This document shows positions 1 through 9,306 of a DNA stretch of 64,000 nt, piece after piece. Under the pieces are notes generated by a model. The model was not told the DNA's origin and did no database searches. It saw nothing but the letters and a program-made list of their open reading frames with translations. The DNA is from Incurvaria masculella (lineage: Eukaryota > Arthropoda > Insecta > Lepidoptera > Incurvariidae). Location: contig OX335644.1 of the NCBI GenBank assembly GCA_946894095.1, forward strand, positions 8,475,595-8,539,594, written 5' to 3'. The position numbers and the translations under genes were made by a program. How positions within the stretch are numbered: the first letter of the stretch is position 1; each line of letters starts with the position of its first letter.

Positions 1-325
1 ACAGTACAAACCTACACCCTCTCACACACACATGCCCTCCAAAATTTTTTTTTATTAAGCGCGTCTAAATTTCATATTATAACTTTTATTTGTAAAAATT
101 TGCAAGGCTTCTTTTTATTTTACTTGTTTATTTGATATTTTGTTAGCTGCAAGTTTTTCTTTACAATAAATAAACAAATGTGTGGTCACCCCTGACATAA
201 AATTGTCACATTAATCGTGGAACATTAAATTAAAATTTCATATTTTATTATTATTATTGTTTCGATACACTAGCAGCTTAAAGCTGATGCGTGTACATCT
301 GAGTTGGTAACTGGGGGTGTACTTT
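1..325. other. AT-rich interval, nothing recognised
   Basis: This AT-rich stretch has homopolymer T runs and no coding signal, RNA gene or repeat that I can match elsewhere in the window. It ends at the poly-A tail of the retroelement fragment that follows. Confidence 0.5.
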
Positions 326-562
326 TTTTTTTTTTTATTCCTGGAAAAAGTCTAAAGTTTATGATTTTTTGTATAAGTGTCAAGTCTGTTTTTGAAGCTG
401 TTCACTGAAGCGGCACTAATTACTTCCTCCGGGAGCCTGTTCCACGACTCAACCACACGATTGGTTATAAAGTGTTTCCTCGGGTTTGAATTTTCAAATA
501 TAATCATATTTATTTTTAATCTGTCAGTTTGAGTTCGATTTAGTATTTTTTTGTATTTTTAA
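326..562 (-). mobile_element. 3' end of a non-LTR retrotransposon (C-terminus of ORF2 and poly-A tail)
   Basis: Read on the minus strand, about 70 codons stay open up to a TAG stop near 348. The end of the frame reads as the conserved C-terminal tail of many insect non-LTR polyproteins: a basic start (PRKHFITNRVV), then WNRLPEEVISA, then SVNSFKNRLD. After the stop comes a short 3' UTR and an AATAAAAAA-type A tail at about 326-343. The catalytic reverse transcriptase part is missing, so this is a 5'-truncated dead copy. The tail motif is shared by several clades, so I do not assign one. The frame closes upstream with a TAA near 565. Confidence 0.75.
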
Positions 563-1030
563 CGTGTATCTACATAATTAAGTAGAATTACAAAATCGAA
601 TATATATAGGTATACTTATTAAAATAAATAATGAAATGCACTTTGTATGTTACTGTGAATAAAATAAAGTTACAAACATGTAGACGCTAATTTAGCTACA
701 TAACTAGCTATTAATTATTCTGTGCCATAACTTGAAGATCTGAAAAATATGCCTATTATGTTCTGCCTTTTCTTAAACAAATTTTCACCAGATCTCTCAT
801 AACTACTCAACTCACTGGCTAGAAACTACTTATTCTGTGATAGAAACTTGCGATAGAGATGGGAGCTGACTTCCAAATGCAAATAGCTCAATAATGAATT
901 ATGTGTGTACAATCATTGGTATGTACGTTCTATAAATAATATGGGCCAATGACCCCATTCGCGATCATACCACGGCCATCCAAGGCAGAGGCGGCGCGGG
1001 GCGGCGGCGGCGGCGCGGCGTTCCTCAGCA
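563..1030. other. AT-rich interval ending in a GGC-repeat island
   Basis: No gene is visible. Bases 985-1025 form a short GC-rich tract of GGC/GCG units, which may be a remnant CpG island or a simple repeat. Confidence 0.45.
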
Positions 1031-1034
1031 AGGT

Positions 1035-1300
1035 TACTCACTGCCAGCTAGCATGGAAGGACGGTAGTAGCAAACGAAACTCGTTTGTATGAGGAGGCGC
1101 GACGATGTGACGCGACGTAGCCACTTTTGCATACAAAATCGCTAGCGCCGGCGAGTCAGTTGGCTTACGAATTCGCTCACTCCTGTTCGAGTTCCAACGA
1201 CACAAAATAACACGTCAGAACTTCAAGGTACGGTGTTCAGTGCAACGAACACTCGATGTTGTGCGTCCCGAATTCATAAGCGAACTGATTACAGAGCCGG
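1035..1300 (+). repeat. Dispersed repeat R, copy 1
   Basis: This segment contains ACGAAACTC, GTAGCCACTTT, GCTTACGAATT.GCTCACTCCTG and GAGTTCCAACGA. The same order occurs inverted at 41910-42080, and parts recur at 41415-41545 and 48770-48850. It has no coding potential. It is probably a non-autonomous DNA transposon or foldback family, and it lies directly left of a family A element, as it also does near 41568. Confidence 0.55.
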
Positions 1301-1301
1301 T

Positions 1302-1638
1302 AGTCTAAGTTGTCACCTAAATTGGCGTTACGGCAAACCGATCGACTGGCGTTTTCAAATGTATGGAGAAATTGATGAGCGCGCGCAGCGGGCGTTAAGC
1401 GAACTAACATTTGCGAGTCCGAGCTTGATTTGACAGCTTACTCAACGTTGCCGTAAATACGTCGACGTTGCCGTTTACGTCCACTCCGCGTTTTCATACA
1501 AATCGGAAGTCCGCGTTTGACTTTGACAGCTTGAAGAAGTAAAACCACAGAATATCTAGTAAAAACTTGTATGGAGTTTGGAGAAAACGCCAGTCGATCG
1601 GTTTGCCGTAAACGCCAATTTCGGTGAGAACTCAGACT
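1302..1638 (+). mobile_element. Family A TIR element (MITE), copy 1
   Basis: The termini are inverted repeats of about 45 bp. The left arm begins AGTCTAAGTTGTCACC and continues into TTGGCGTTACGGCAAACCG; the right arm is its reverse complement ending in GGTGAGAACTCAGACT. Six copies of 305-345 bp occur in the window. The interior carries a second characteristic block (GTTGCCGTAAATACGTCGACG). Small open frames inside it on both strands are repeat shadows. No target duplication is clear. Confidence 0.8.
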
Positions 1639-1655
1639 GCCCACTCAGAGCCTGT

Positions 1656-1977
1656 GGTTCCAGTTGTCACCTAAATTGGCGTTCACGGCAAACCGATCGA
1701 CTGGCGTTTTCAAATGTATGGAGAAATTGAAGAGCGCGCGCAGTGGGCGTTAAGCGAACTAACATTTGCGAGTCCGAGTTTGATTTGACAGATTACTCAA
1801 CGTTGCCGTAAATACGTCGACGTTGCCGTTTACGCCGACTCAGCGTTTTATACAAATCGGAAAACCGAGTTTGACTTTGACAGCTTGAAGAAGTAAAACC
1901 ACAGAATAGTATCTAGCAAAAAAAATTATGGAGTTTGACGTAGTACGTAAACGCCAGTTTAGGTGACAACTGGGACT
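1656..1977 (+). mobile_element. Family A TIR element (MITE), copy 2
   Basis: This is a second copy in the same orientation, only 17 bp after copy 1. It starts GGTTCCAGTTGTCACC and ends GGTGACAACTGGGACT. The interior parallels copy 1 but lacks part of the right arm. The head-to-tail pair suggests insertion of one copy beside another, or a local duplication. Confidence 0.75.
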
Positions 1978-1984
1978 AGCAGCT

Positions 1985-2095
1985 CTGTTAATCAAACACG
2001 TCACTTTTAGTGAACCGCATGGAGTTCCTTCCATACTGTCCATACAAAGTGACGTGTTTAATCATACCTTGACGTTGATTTTGATTGTTTGTCTC
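1985..2095 (-). mobile_element. Family B inverted-repeat element, copy 1
   Basis: The segment contains AAACACGTCACTTT and, inverted, AAAGTGACGTGTTT around a core with GGAGTTCCTTCCATACTGTCC, followed by ACGTTGATT. The same arrangement is at 6695-6845 and 49632-49780 (opposite orientation) and partly at 62390-62510. Confidence 0.6.
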
Positions 2096-2640
2096 GGCCC
2101 TAACTCGTGCCTACTCTGCCGCCATCATGGAGGTGAAGGCCGCCATGGGAATTAATTTCGATCGCTCCTCCCGTCCTTCCATGCTCGCTGCTCACTGCTC
2201 ACGGCCTCTCTCTATGCCACCGGCCTACTACATACAATGTACGTTATACATATTTATTGTGGTCATACATTACACAAATACGTTTGTACTGTCACTACAA
2301 TATCAGTAAGGCAACAGCATTATGTTTATTAAAAAAATATTTTAGACTACAGTAATAATTCTCGGCGAGGTTTCTAGTTGGTCCTTCTATGTATATTTGG
2401 TGGTACCTAATCTAAAATAGAGGAAATCCGAGAATGTGTTGATACACAGACCAAAACCTTTTCCTGAATTTTATCAAAAACTGATAACAATGCTTCGACA
2501 TATCTAAATCGCACATTGTATTGACCTCAAATTAATGTTATGGTTTTCGTTTAAATCTATTGAAAAAAACTCAGGGGGGACTTAAATTCCTCTGATAATA
2601 GGTAGGTTAAATAGCTCTTTTTATTGGTAGGTTGCTCTGG
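2096..2640. other. Interval without recognised features
   Basis: A 74-codon frame starts at 2085 but has no recognisable domain, and it begins inside the flank of the family B element. The rest is AT-rich. I see nothing else. Confidence 0.45.
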
Positions 2641-2689
2641 AGTGATGGCTGTGGTTATTCTCTATTCGCCTTCAGGTTATTCAATATGT

Positions 2690-2905
2690 TGGGGCCACGA
2701 ATCGGACCCTGTAGAAGTCCCGTTTTCACGGGTGTTTTCTTTTTAATTATGCATTCCGGAGCAATTTCTTTACGTTTGATTTGAACGAATTTATGTATTT
2801 ATTTCAGACAAGTAAGACTAGTTAATTTAATAAAATATAACGATTTATCATTGTCAAAAGCCTTACTTAGGTCACAATAAATGCCTAATGTCTGGAATAT
2901 TACAT
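2690..2905 (-). mobile_element. Decayed reverse transcriptase fragment (non-LTR type)
   Basis: On the minus strand the sequence encodes an RT motif-A-like string (YCDLSKAFD). About 60 residues later comes a damaged motif-B-like string (KTGLLQGPIRGP, where active enzymes have a G-P-Q-G-S core). Known non-LTR RTs place these blocks in this order and at about this spacing. The frame between is rich in AT substitutions, and no endonuclease or YADD segment is left, so this is an old remnant. Clade not assigned. Confidence 0.6.
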
Positions 2906-2959
2906 TATTTAAAGAGAGAGAAGTCGATACCGTCTGAAGTTCTATTTTCTTTTTAGTGC

Positions 2960-3480
2960 TTCCGATTCGATAATGTGGACAGCAATGAGATTAGCCCTAA
3001 CATGCACTTCTGCGCATATGAGCCACATGGGCGTTGGGTTAGCTGCCGACACCTGTACCTGAATTTAAAACTCCGAAGAAATAAAGTGGTACATGCCAGG
3101 AGGAATCGAATTCACGATTGTGGCGCGTTATCTCAAGTCTTTAATCACTGCACTGATAAAAAAGATGACCACTATATTTTGATTAAACGTATCTAGCTCC
3201 ATCTGCACAGTTTTAGTAGACTTAAATATAAAATTAAGTTTTAATAGAATAACCGGTTGCGATAGTCATGATCAAGAGTCTGTGTTTAGATTTAGCTAAC
3301 TTTAGTTAAGTTTACGTTTGACGTAAATAAAGCGTACTTCAGCTATAAAACCATTTGTCACATGATGTGACATTTGAAACATATAATGGGCACTACGTGC
3401 CTGATACAGATGCATTTTCCAGATAATTTTAACTATAATTTATATAAACTTTTTAGTAACTGGTGGTACAATTTTGGGTG
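2960..3480. other. Interval without recognised features
   Basis: A 73-codon frame at 2975-3196 has no recognisable domain. The sequence around 3040-3170 has some tRNA/SINE-like character but is too degraded to call. Confidence 0.4.
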
Positions 3481-3725
3481 GTCCGTGGGTAGGCAGTGTC
3501 CGGTTTTGGATTCATTTAACCGGGAAGGCCTCCTCCCCTACTTCCTAGGTGGGAGGGTCAAGCCCGCCCGGTAAATCCCATTGGATGAAGAGAAAGTCGA
3601 AGTGACAATGAAAAACAAAGTTTTCCATCCAGCTTCATGTAGCCGGGTTCATGTAAAAGGCAAGGCCCTGGCTTGGCATCTAATTCCTTTGGCAATGCGG
3701 TGGTGTACCGTGCATGTTTAGATTT
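3480..3725 (+). mobile_element. SINE, body and tail without head
   Basis: The shared body is present: CCTAGGTGGGAGGGTCAAGC, GCCCGCCCGG, a GTCGAAGTG block, TTTTCCATCCAG, TTCATGTAGCCG, and the tail GGCATCTAATTCCTTTGGC. It matches the full copies at 31935-32305 and 23090-23468. The 5' head is not identifiable here. Confidence 0.75.
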
Positions 3726-3904
3726 ATAAAAAAATAAAACTCCGACTGTCCTGGAAATGCGCCGTTTTCCTTTTGAGGAACATCTATCACATGTGGTTTT
3801 TGCTATTTATTTATTTTTTTGTTGATCCTACAATTTCTGAAGGGTCCCAATTGGTTTTTTGGTTAGATCATAATATTCAACCACCTTCATAATATTAGCA
3901 CAAG

Positions 3905-4060
3905 ATAGCGATTATCGTAGGAATTCGGTGCCATGCTGCCTTTACGAGCACGGCTACTGGAACATCTCACATCGTAACGAAATGCACTTATCTTTCCCAC
4001 TCAAAAAGATAAATAAACTGGCACATGAACGGGGCGGGTATTGAACACCTAGGCTGAGAT
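3905..4060 (-). mobile_element. SINE with tRNA-like head (minus)
   Basis: The reverse complement carries a B-box-like block (GGTGTTCAATACCCGCCCCG). Next comes the linker also seen in the tRNA-headed copies (a TTTTTGAGTGGGA-like block, then GCATTTCGTTACGA), and then a short stretch of tail. The central body is deleted. Confidence 0.6.
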
Positions 4061-4089
4061 AAATAGTCGTAACTGAAACTAAGGATAGA

Positions 4090-4217
4090 GTGCACAATCT
4101 CTGGTTAGTAGTTTAGTTATGGTTATTTTAGATCTCTCATCTTTCTTCTTTAGGCCAAAAATAAGTAATGATTTATTTTAATTTTAAATTTATCAATAAC
4201 TAGAGATTGTGCACACC
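4090..4217. mobile_element. Family C short MITE
   Basis: A 128-bp element flanked by 18-bp inverted repeats. It begins GTGCACAATCTCTGGTTA and ends with the near-exact inverse, TAACTAGAGATTGTGCAC, around an AT-rich core. The same terminus recurs at 55719-55762, cut off there by an RTE insertion. Confidence 0.7.
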
Positions 4218-4789
4218 ACGATACCACTAACGAAAAGTAGTACTTTCTTACGTCACTTTGACACATGGAAGTAATGTTAGGCACGAGAAGCAAGGCTGGC
4301 ACGAACTTTAGTATTCGATTAAATTAGGATAGTATAGGTAAGGTTAGGTTAGGATGTGGTGTAATGACAGCAAGATAGTGAGCTCAATAAAAATGAGGTC
4401 AATTCTTGTGCTAATTAGTTTACATACGGAATACACAATCCCAAATCCTTACTGAATCAGTAAATAATCTCCTACCTATTCTGGTGTATTTGCGGATCGC
4501 TAATGGAAGTGGATACGTAATTTTTTTAGCGTTGGTGAATTCGGAAACAATTCGAAATATTTAGTGCTACCCATTCCGTCCGGCCGGCACTGCGATCGAT
4601 TACCTGTGGTGTTAAAATGGTAAGTGAACTCGCCGGGTGAACAGGCGAGTTAGTGACTAAATCAGACGTTTAGTAGCTTTTCGTATCATGCTAACGTGTT
4701 ATTCAGCCAAGTGAACTGAAATTTACCAGATCGCATGGCTACGAAATGCAACTTAACGTCAGATTTATTAATCACTTATCTGTTAGCCA
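4218..4789. other. Interval with a short TTAGG patch
   Basis: A short TTAGG patch (AGGTAAGGTTAGGTTAGG) lies at about 4338-4360. An ATG directly followed by GTAAGT at 4617 resembles a start codon at a splice donor, but I see no supporting exon. Otherwise nothing is recognised. Confidence 0.4.
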
Positions 4790-5612
4790 GTCGAGTTAAT
4801 TTACCAGGATAACCCAGAATATCAAAGTAATGTCAAAGTGAATTTCTCTCCTGAGAATACGGTAATCCCCAGAATACCAAAGTAATGTCAAAGTGAATTC
4901 CTCTCCTAAGAACACGGTAACCCCCAAGAATACAAAAGTCAATTCCTCTCCTGAGAACACTCCCGATTCATCAACTCGGAATTCCCAGAATAGGCCTCCG
5001 TTTCGCAATCAGCGCCTCGGAGGGCACGCCGGCGGCGCCGACGGGCGGTGCGCGGCGCGGTGCGGGCGGGGCGGAATCTCGCCTCCGCAGGGCCAGCAGC
5101 GTCGGGAGTCCTTGAAGCTTGTCGCGTGTCGACTCGCCCAGCTAAACGAACGTCCGATGTAAATGAACCCGCCGCGGACGATGAGCCCGCCGCGCCGCGC
5201 CGCGCCGGCTCGCGTGCGCTTTATTTTTTCATTTCGCATCGCCTACGAGTTTTTAAAGTTCAAGTGGCGCGGACCGGTTGCTGCGCCCACGCGCCCCGCC
5301 GCGATTCGGATTCGCGATTCGTTCTCGCGATCCGCGCGTCTGCTTTGAATGCAACGTCCCGCGGGCGCGACGTGGGTGCATCGCGTCGTCTATCTTCGTC
5401 GGCGAGTCGGGAAGGACGGGAGCGAGGGGCTTTTTACTGCAACCGCATGCATTGACGGTAGCCCCGGCCAGTAAGTGGCCAGTAATGTTCTCGAGTCCCA
5501 GCGACACATTTCACAGGACGTTCGATATTTTAGTGAAACGAAAAAATCGATATTCCCGAATTCGTATAATCGAACTAACTACGATCTGGGGGTTACCATG
5601 GTAAATTTAGTC
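4790..5612. mobile_element. Candidate TIR element with a CpG-rich interior
   Basis: The left end CGAGTTAATTTACCAGGATA and the reverse complement of the right end (CGACTAAATTTACCATGGTA) form inverted termini of about 25-30 bp. The left-end sequence also occurs at 12213-12232. The interior holds a 55-bp tandem repeat and a strongly CpG-rich block (about 5000-5460). Overlapping frames of up to 135 codons on both strands in that block look like low-stop-density artefacts, with R/A/P-rich translations and no domain. Confidence 0.45.
4811..4980 (+). repeat. 55-bp tandem repeat, about 2.7 units
   Basis: The unit starts CCCAGAATA and contains AAAGTAATGTCAAAGTGAAT and CTCTCCT.AGAA.AC. Units begin at 4813, 4868 and 4923. 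The third is shorter. The unit includes the subterminal sequence of the enclosing inverted-repeat element. Confidence 0.8.
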
Positions 5613-6230
5613 GCCTGGTTAAAATCAAAGGGTGTGATTAAATCTGAAGATTAGTTCCATTTATCCACCACCATCCTAACTGGAAAAAATCAGTTCACTT
5701 GGCTGAATATAAATGCAACGTCAGGTCACTTTGTTTATTTACTATGGTAACGCCCCCTAGTGCATTCTCAATAATACGTGACCGTGCTGCCCGCCATACG
5801 AATTAGTCGCGTTCGCCACTCCGCGATTCCTTACTCCTTGATCTTAGTAGTCTGCGTGAAGGGCGGCTCAGTTCATCCCAGGTCGTCTGTGTTCTAAAAA
5901 TAAGTCATATTAGTAATCGCCAATCGAGCCGGAGGCGTTAGCCCGAAGGCGAGACTTTACTTTCAGCTTAATTTATTATTTTTAAGGCTGATTTTTCAAT
6001 AGTCAGATAAACAGCATGATAACTATTCGCCTATTTTATTTAAGCTTCTGCTTATCCATCCATCCGTTATAGTAAGTCCATACGTTTATTAGTAATTTTT
6101 TTGTCATATAATTGTAATAAAAGATATAATTCTCCGGCAATCCGTCTTTTGACAAACGTAAATCTGTACTATCAGTCCGATAATTACTATCTGAGGATTG
6201 AAAAATCGGCCCTTAAAGGGATAGCAGGGA
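5613..6230. other. Interval without recognised genes
   Basis: TCAGTTCACTTGGCTGAATA at 5690-5709 is the inverse of a string at 4702-4721, so the inverted symmetry around the 4790-5612 element extends outward. Nothing else is recognised. Confidence 0.4.
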
Positions 6231-6234
6231 ATAT

Positions 6235-6320
6235 AAGGTAGGATTTCTTAACCTTTTTGCAGTCATGGACCCCTTTCGATATTTCAAAATTATTACGGAC
6301 CCTTTATATTATATTTATAT
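6235..6320 (+). mobile_element. Fragment of a hAT-type non-autonomous element
   Basis: TTTCTTAACCTTTTTGCAGT, CATGGACC and AAATTATTACGGACC match the left end of the hAT-like element at 38773-38963. Only the left part is present. It runs into an AT-rich low-complexity tract (6320-6395, repeated TTAATTAAT). Confidence 0.5.
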
Positions 6321-6395
6321 TTAAATGAATTAATTATTAATTAAATATTAATAAATTAATTGATAATTAATTATAATTAATAATATAATTAAAGA

Positions 6396-6694
6396 CAAGT
6401 TGTCCTTGAGTCTTGAGACGATTTTGAAGTCTTTCGACTGCCAAATTTAACGTTACTTCCCCATGGAGGTAATTTCCACAGCTCCGTGTACTTCCCTACA
6501 TGTTGTGTCAAAATGTACAGTAGTCGGTCCTCATGCAGGAACCAGAGCGTTAGCGTTATGAGATAACCCCAGAATAACGAAATAGTGTACCGAATTTTGT
6601 GTTATCTCATAAAGCTAAAGCTCGAAAGTGGAGTTATCTATTAGCGGACTCAGGTTTCAGATTAGGAAAAACACGACTCAATACTTCATATCAA
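6396..6694. other. Interval with a short hairpin
   Basis: GTTATGAGATAAC at 6557 pairs loosely with GTTATCTCATAA near 6602. No gene is visible. Confidence 0.35.
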
Positions 6695-6845
6695 AGGGCC
6701 GAGTGCACGAAAGGACAAACAATCTAAATCAACGTCAACGTATGATTAAATACGTTACTTTTAATTGACAGTATGGAAGAAGGAACTCCATGGGATTGAT
6801 TAAAAGTGACGTGTTTGAATATTGATTAACAAAGCCGTCTCTTCG
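6695..6845 (+). mobile_element. Family B inverted-repeat element, copy 2
   Basis: The left side reads GAGTGCACGAAAGGACAAAC then AACGTCAACGTATGATTAAA. The right side has AAAAGTGACGTGTTTGAATA and AGCCGTCTCTTCG. It aligns over its length with 49632-49780. Confidence 0.7.
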
Positions 6846-6849
6846 TGTA

Positions 6850-7495
6850 CATATAAGTTTGGTACAATACATCTCCATACATCGTCAGCCGATTAGAATA
6901 GGTTCAAAAACTCAGGCGTTAGTTGGTATATCAAATAGGAGATAAAATGGAAAGCCTCATGTTAACGTGCCTGATTGAAATTTTCACGTGAAAATTCAAA
7001 GAGCTCTCTAAAACAAATCTGGTAAGCCGTGAGAGCTTTAAAAGCGGCGGGGAAGGCGGAGGTGGCTGCGGGGGAGACGACGTAGGGGCGGGGGTACGTC
7101 GGCGGCGGTGGCAGAGTGGGGGCGGGCGGTGTGTCGCGCGTCGCGGCCCGGTGGGGCGGAGGTAACGTCTGCGGCGGGCTGGCGACACGGCGCGTCGGCG
7201 GCGGCAGCAAGAAGTCCCTTTTTCCGCGGTATGGTTGTCAAATCAAGTACATATATCATCACATCTGCATCACATTTCTTATCGTACCTACTCAATCGTC
7301 TAAATCCCCTGTTTTGGACACATGAAAAATTATGTTAAATAATCAGCATTTTTCTTTCCATTCCATTCCATTTCTCATTCCATCCCTTTTTCTCCATTAC
7401 CTCAAAAATACAAAAAAAGTTTCAGCAAGGATATTTGAATCTAGTAAGCATTTTTAGGTTTCCGCAGCCAATTAGCAAATACCGGTCCCTCTGTC
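6850..7495. other. CpG-rich island in AT-rich DNA, no gene recognised
   Basis: Bases 7040-7215 are GGC/GCG-rich. Overlapping frames of 69-85 codons on both strands have no recognisable domain and look like compositional artefacts. It could be a regulatory island. No splice or promoter signal stands out. Confidence 0.35.
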
Positions 7496-7500
7496 CGTCC

Positions 7501-7556
7501 TTCCGTACGATGGTACAGAACGCGATACCGACTCGCACTTAAGCGGTTTTTTTTTA
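7501..7556 (-). repeat. Family P repeat fragment
   Basis: ACGATGGTACAGAACGCGAT and ACTCGCACTTAAGCGGTTTT match the left end of family P (inverse of AAACCGGCCAAGTGCGAGTC) with several substitutions. Confidence 0.55.
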
Positions 7557-7739
7557 ATTGCAAAATTAAATTCAGTAATGTCTGCAAAATGGTCTGTATT
7601 TTTGTTTAATTTTTGAACAGTTAAAATAGCTTACAAAATATTTATTTTGACATATTCATTGGATTTACTAGAGCAAAGGCCATGTAGAAGAAATGTGTGT
7701 GTCGTGTGTGGACTCTCGGTTGCATATGAAGATAAAACT

Positions 7740-8170
7740 ATTTAAGACAGTCGTTACCAAATGAATTCCCCATACTACGGGCGATATAACTGTTTACATG
7801 CTCTTAATGTTTACTAGGTTTTCTATATTTTAGATTCAATAATATACTATCGAGACCCACGTCTTTATGTTTTCATTGTTTTAATTTACCTTCTGGATTG
7901 GAAAAAGTTGTCTTATTTTTCCTGTAATTTTAGATAATATTTTGCTGGAAAAAACAGATATCTACATAAAAATAAAAACATACGGACGTAGAATCAAGCT
8001 TTTATACGTGATTAATTTTTTTTTATCTAACAACTTTTAGGAGTAGGGATACGTTAGAGCCCGGAAGACAATTTCGCTTGCCTGAAAATTGTGCCTCTAC
8101 CAATGGACAAAGAGAGCATCTCTTTAAATTATCCAATCTCAGAGACCCGTTGACTTTACGACAGTCTGAA
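7740..8170 (+). mobile_element. XY-family repeat, copy 1
   Basis: The left block (GTCGTTACC, AATTCCCCATACTACGGG, TAACTGTTTACATG) and the right block (TTTTAGGAGTAGGGATACGT, GAAGACAATTTCGCT, ACCAATGGACA) occur in the same order and spacing at 57685-58080. A third copy (minus) is split by the jockey element at 28123-30259. There is no coding potential, so this is a non-autonomous element of unknown class. Confidence 0.65.
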
Positions 8171-8199
8171 TATTCTCTAAACAGATAATCGTTAATAGA

Positions 8200-8600
8200 G
8201 TGCAAGCTCATGTTGCTCGGCAATATGCTGGAACCAATGCAGTCCCCTGCGCGAGCGCACAGGAAGTGCGGTGTACGGTACGCACGTATACGGTCACGTC
8301 GCCGCCACCGCCCCGTATAAGCTCTTCTCGGGCCATCCGACATGCACGCTGCATAGCGGCGACTAACTGCACGCGATGGCGGCGGCGGCAGTGCAAGCCG
8401 ATAACGCATTCGAGAGAGAATGCACAGTTAAGTTTCCGGCGTGAAGCGCCCAGGGATGGACCACACTCTGCGAGCACTCGACTTCGTGCCAGTCGTTCGT
8501 GTCTGCAAAAATCTTGCGAATTTCTAAAGCCGCGAGGCGAACGAACGAGGCGAACTGAACTAAAATATTTCCGGGTTTGAGAACGCGGTGAGGACTGAAA
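8200..8600. promoter_or_regulatory. CpG-rich island, possible promoter
   Basis: This GC-rich block contains CCAGTCGTTCGTG at about 8488, close to the arthropod initiator consensus, and a GGTGAGG donor-like site at 8588. No coding exon can be tied to it. The 126-156 codon frames on both strands are R/S/C-rich and match no family I know. A non-coding first exon is possible but unproven. Confidence 0.25.
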
Positions 8601-8850
8601 AATAAACATTGCAAAGAACGCGAACGGTTTTATGGATGGACGTTTACTCTGAAACCTATACTCCGAAAATAGGGACAAATTCGAAATCTTATTCTGTCAT
8701 ATTGACATCAACCATAGAGTAAAAGAGACTTAGGAATTCTTTCCCTTTCCAGTGTATAGGTTTGATCGGATGTACAGATCGATGGTTTTGTAAGCGAGTA
8801 TGATGACGGTCACGAAGCCTCGTGAGTTTGGATATATTTATAATGTATAT

Positions 8851-9306
8851 TGTTATGGCCGTGCTGCCATCTATGAAGCAATGGAGTAACTGCTCGTAAC
8901 TACCTCAAGTATGTTTGTCCGTAGATCGACATTGATCAACAGGTGGCGCTAACAGTCTGTATTCACGGCACTCCGTTTAGGCAACAAATACTATGTTTTC
9001 ATCTATTACACAAAGATGATCCTGGAGTTGACCGGACGACCAGCGAGAGTCAGCAGTCATTCCGTGAATGCGAAATAAGCAATACCGTAAAAACGACATC
9101 AGATACAATTTCTCAGATATGATACAAGTGATTTAGTTCTTCGAAGTGAAACAGTTCGAGAGTGATAATGTTTGGAGCTTGGTACTGGACGCGACCTATC
9201 GACGTGTAATAGAATGTTATGTTTGTGAGTTTGTTAGTAACTTTTTGAATACAATATTGTTTTTACTTTTGGTGTTCCTCGCCTCTGGCTGAAGACCCAA
9301 GTAACA
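8851..9306 (+). mobile_element. Candidate solo LTR
   Basis: The segment begins TGTTATGG and ends AAGTAACA, giving the TGTTA...TAACA inverted ends of many LTRs, and is 456 bp long. The flanks do not give a clean 5-bp duplication: shifting the left edge by one base gives GTATA versus GTATT. No internal gag-pol is present. Class not assigned. Confidence 0.35.

Noticed and set aside
4617..4625. ATG directly at a GTAAGT donor as a first exon
   Set aside because: No supporting leader features, and it lies beside transposon ends.
5048..5455. 135-codon open frame
   Set aside because: It lies in a CpG-rich block with open frames on both strands. The translation is A/R/S-rich with no domain, as expected from low stop density.
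8208..8678. 156-codon minus-strand open frame
   Set aside because: The plus strand is open over the same bases, the composition is R/S/C-rich, and there is no recognised domain or splice context.
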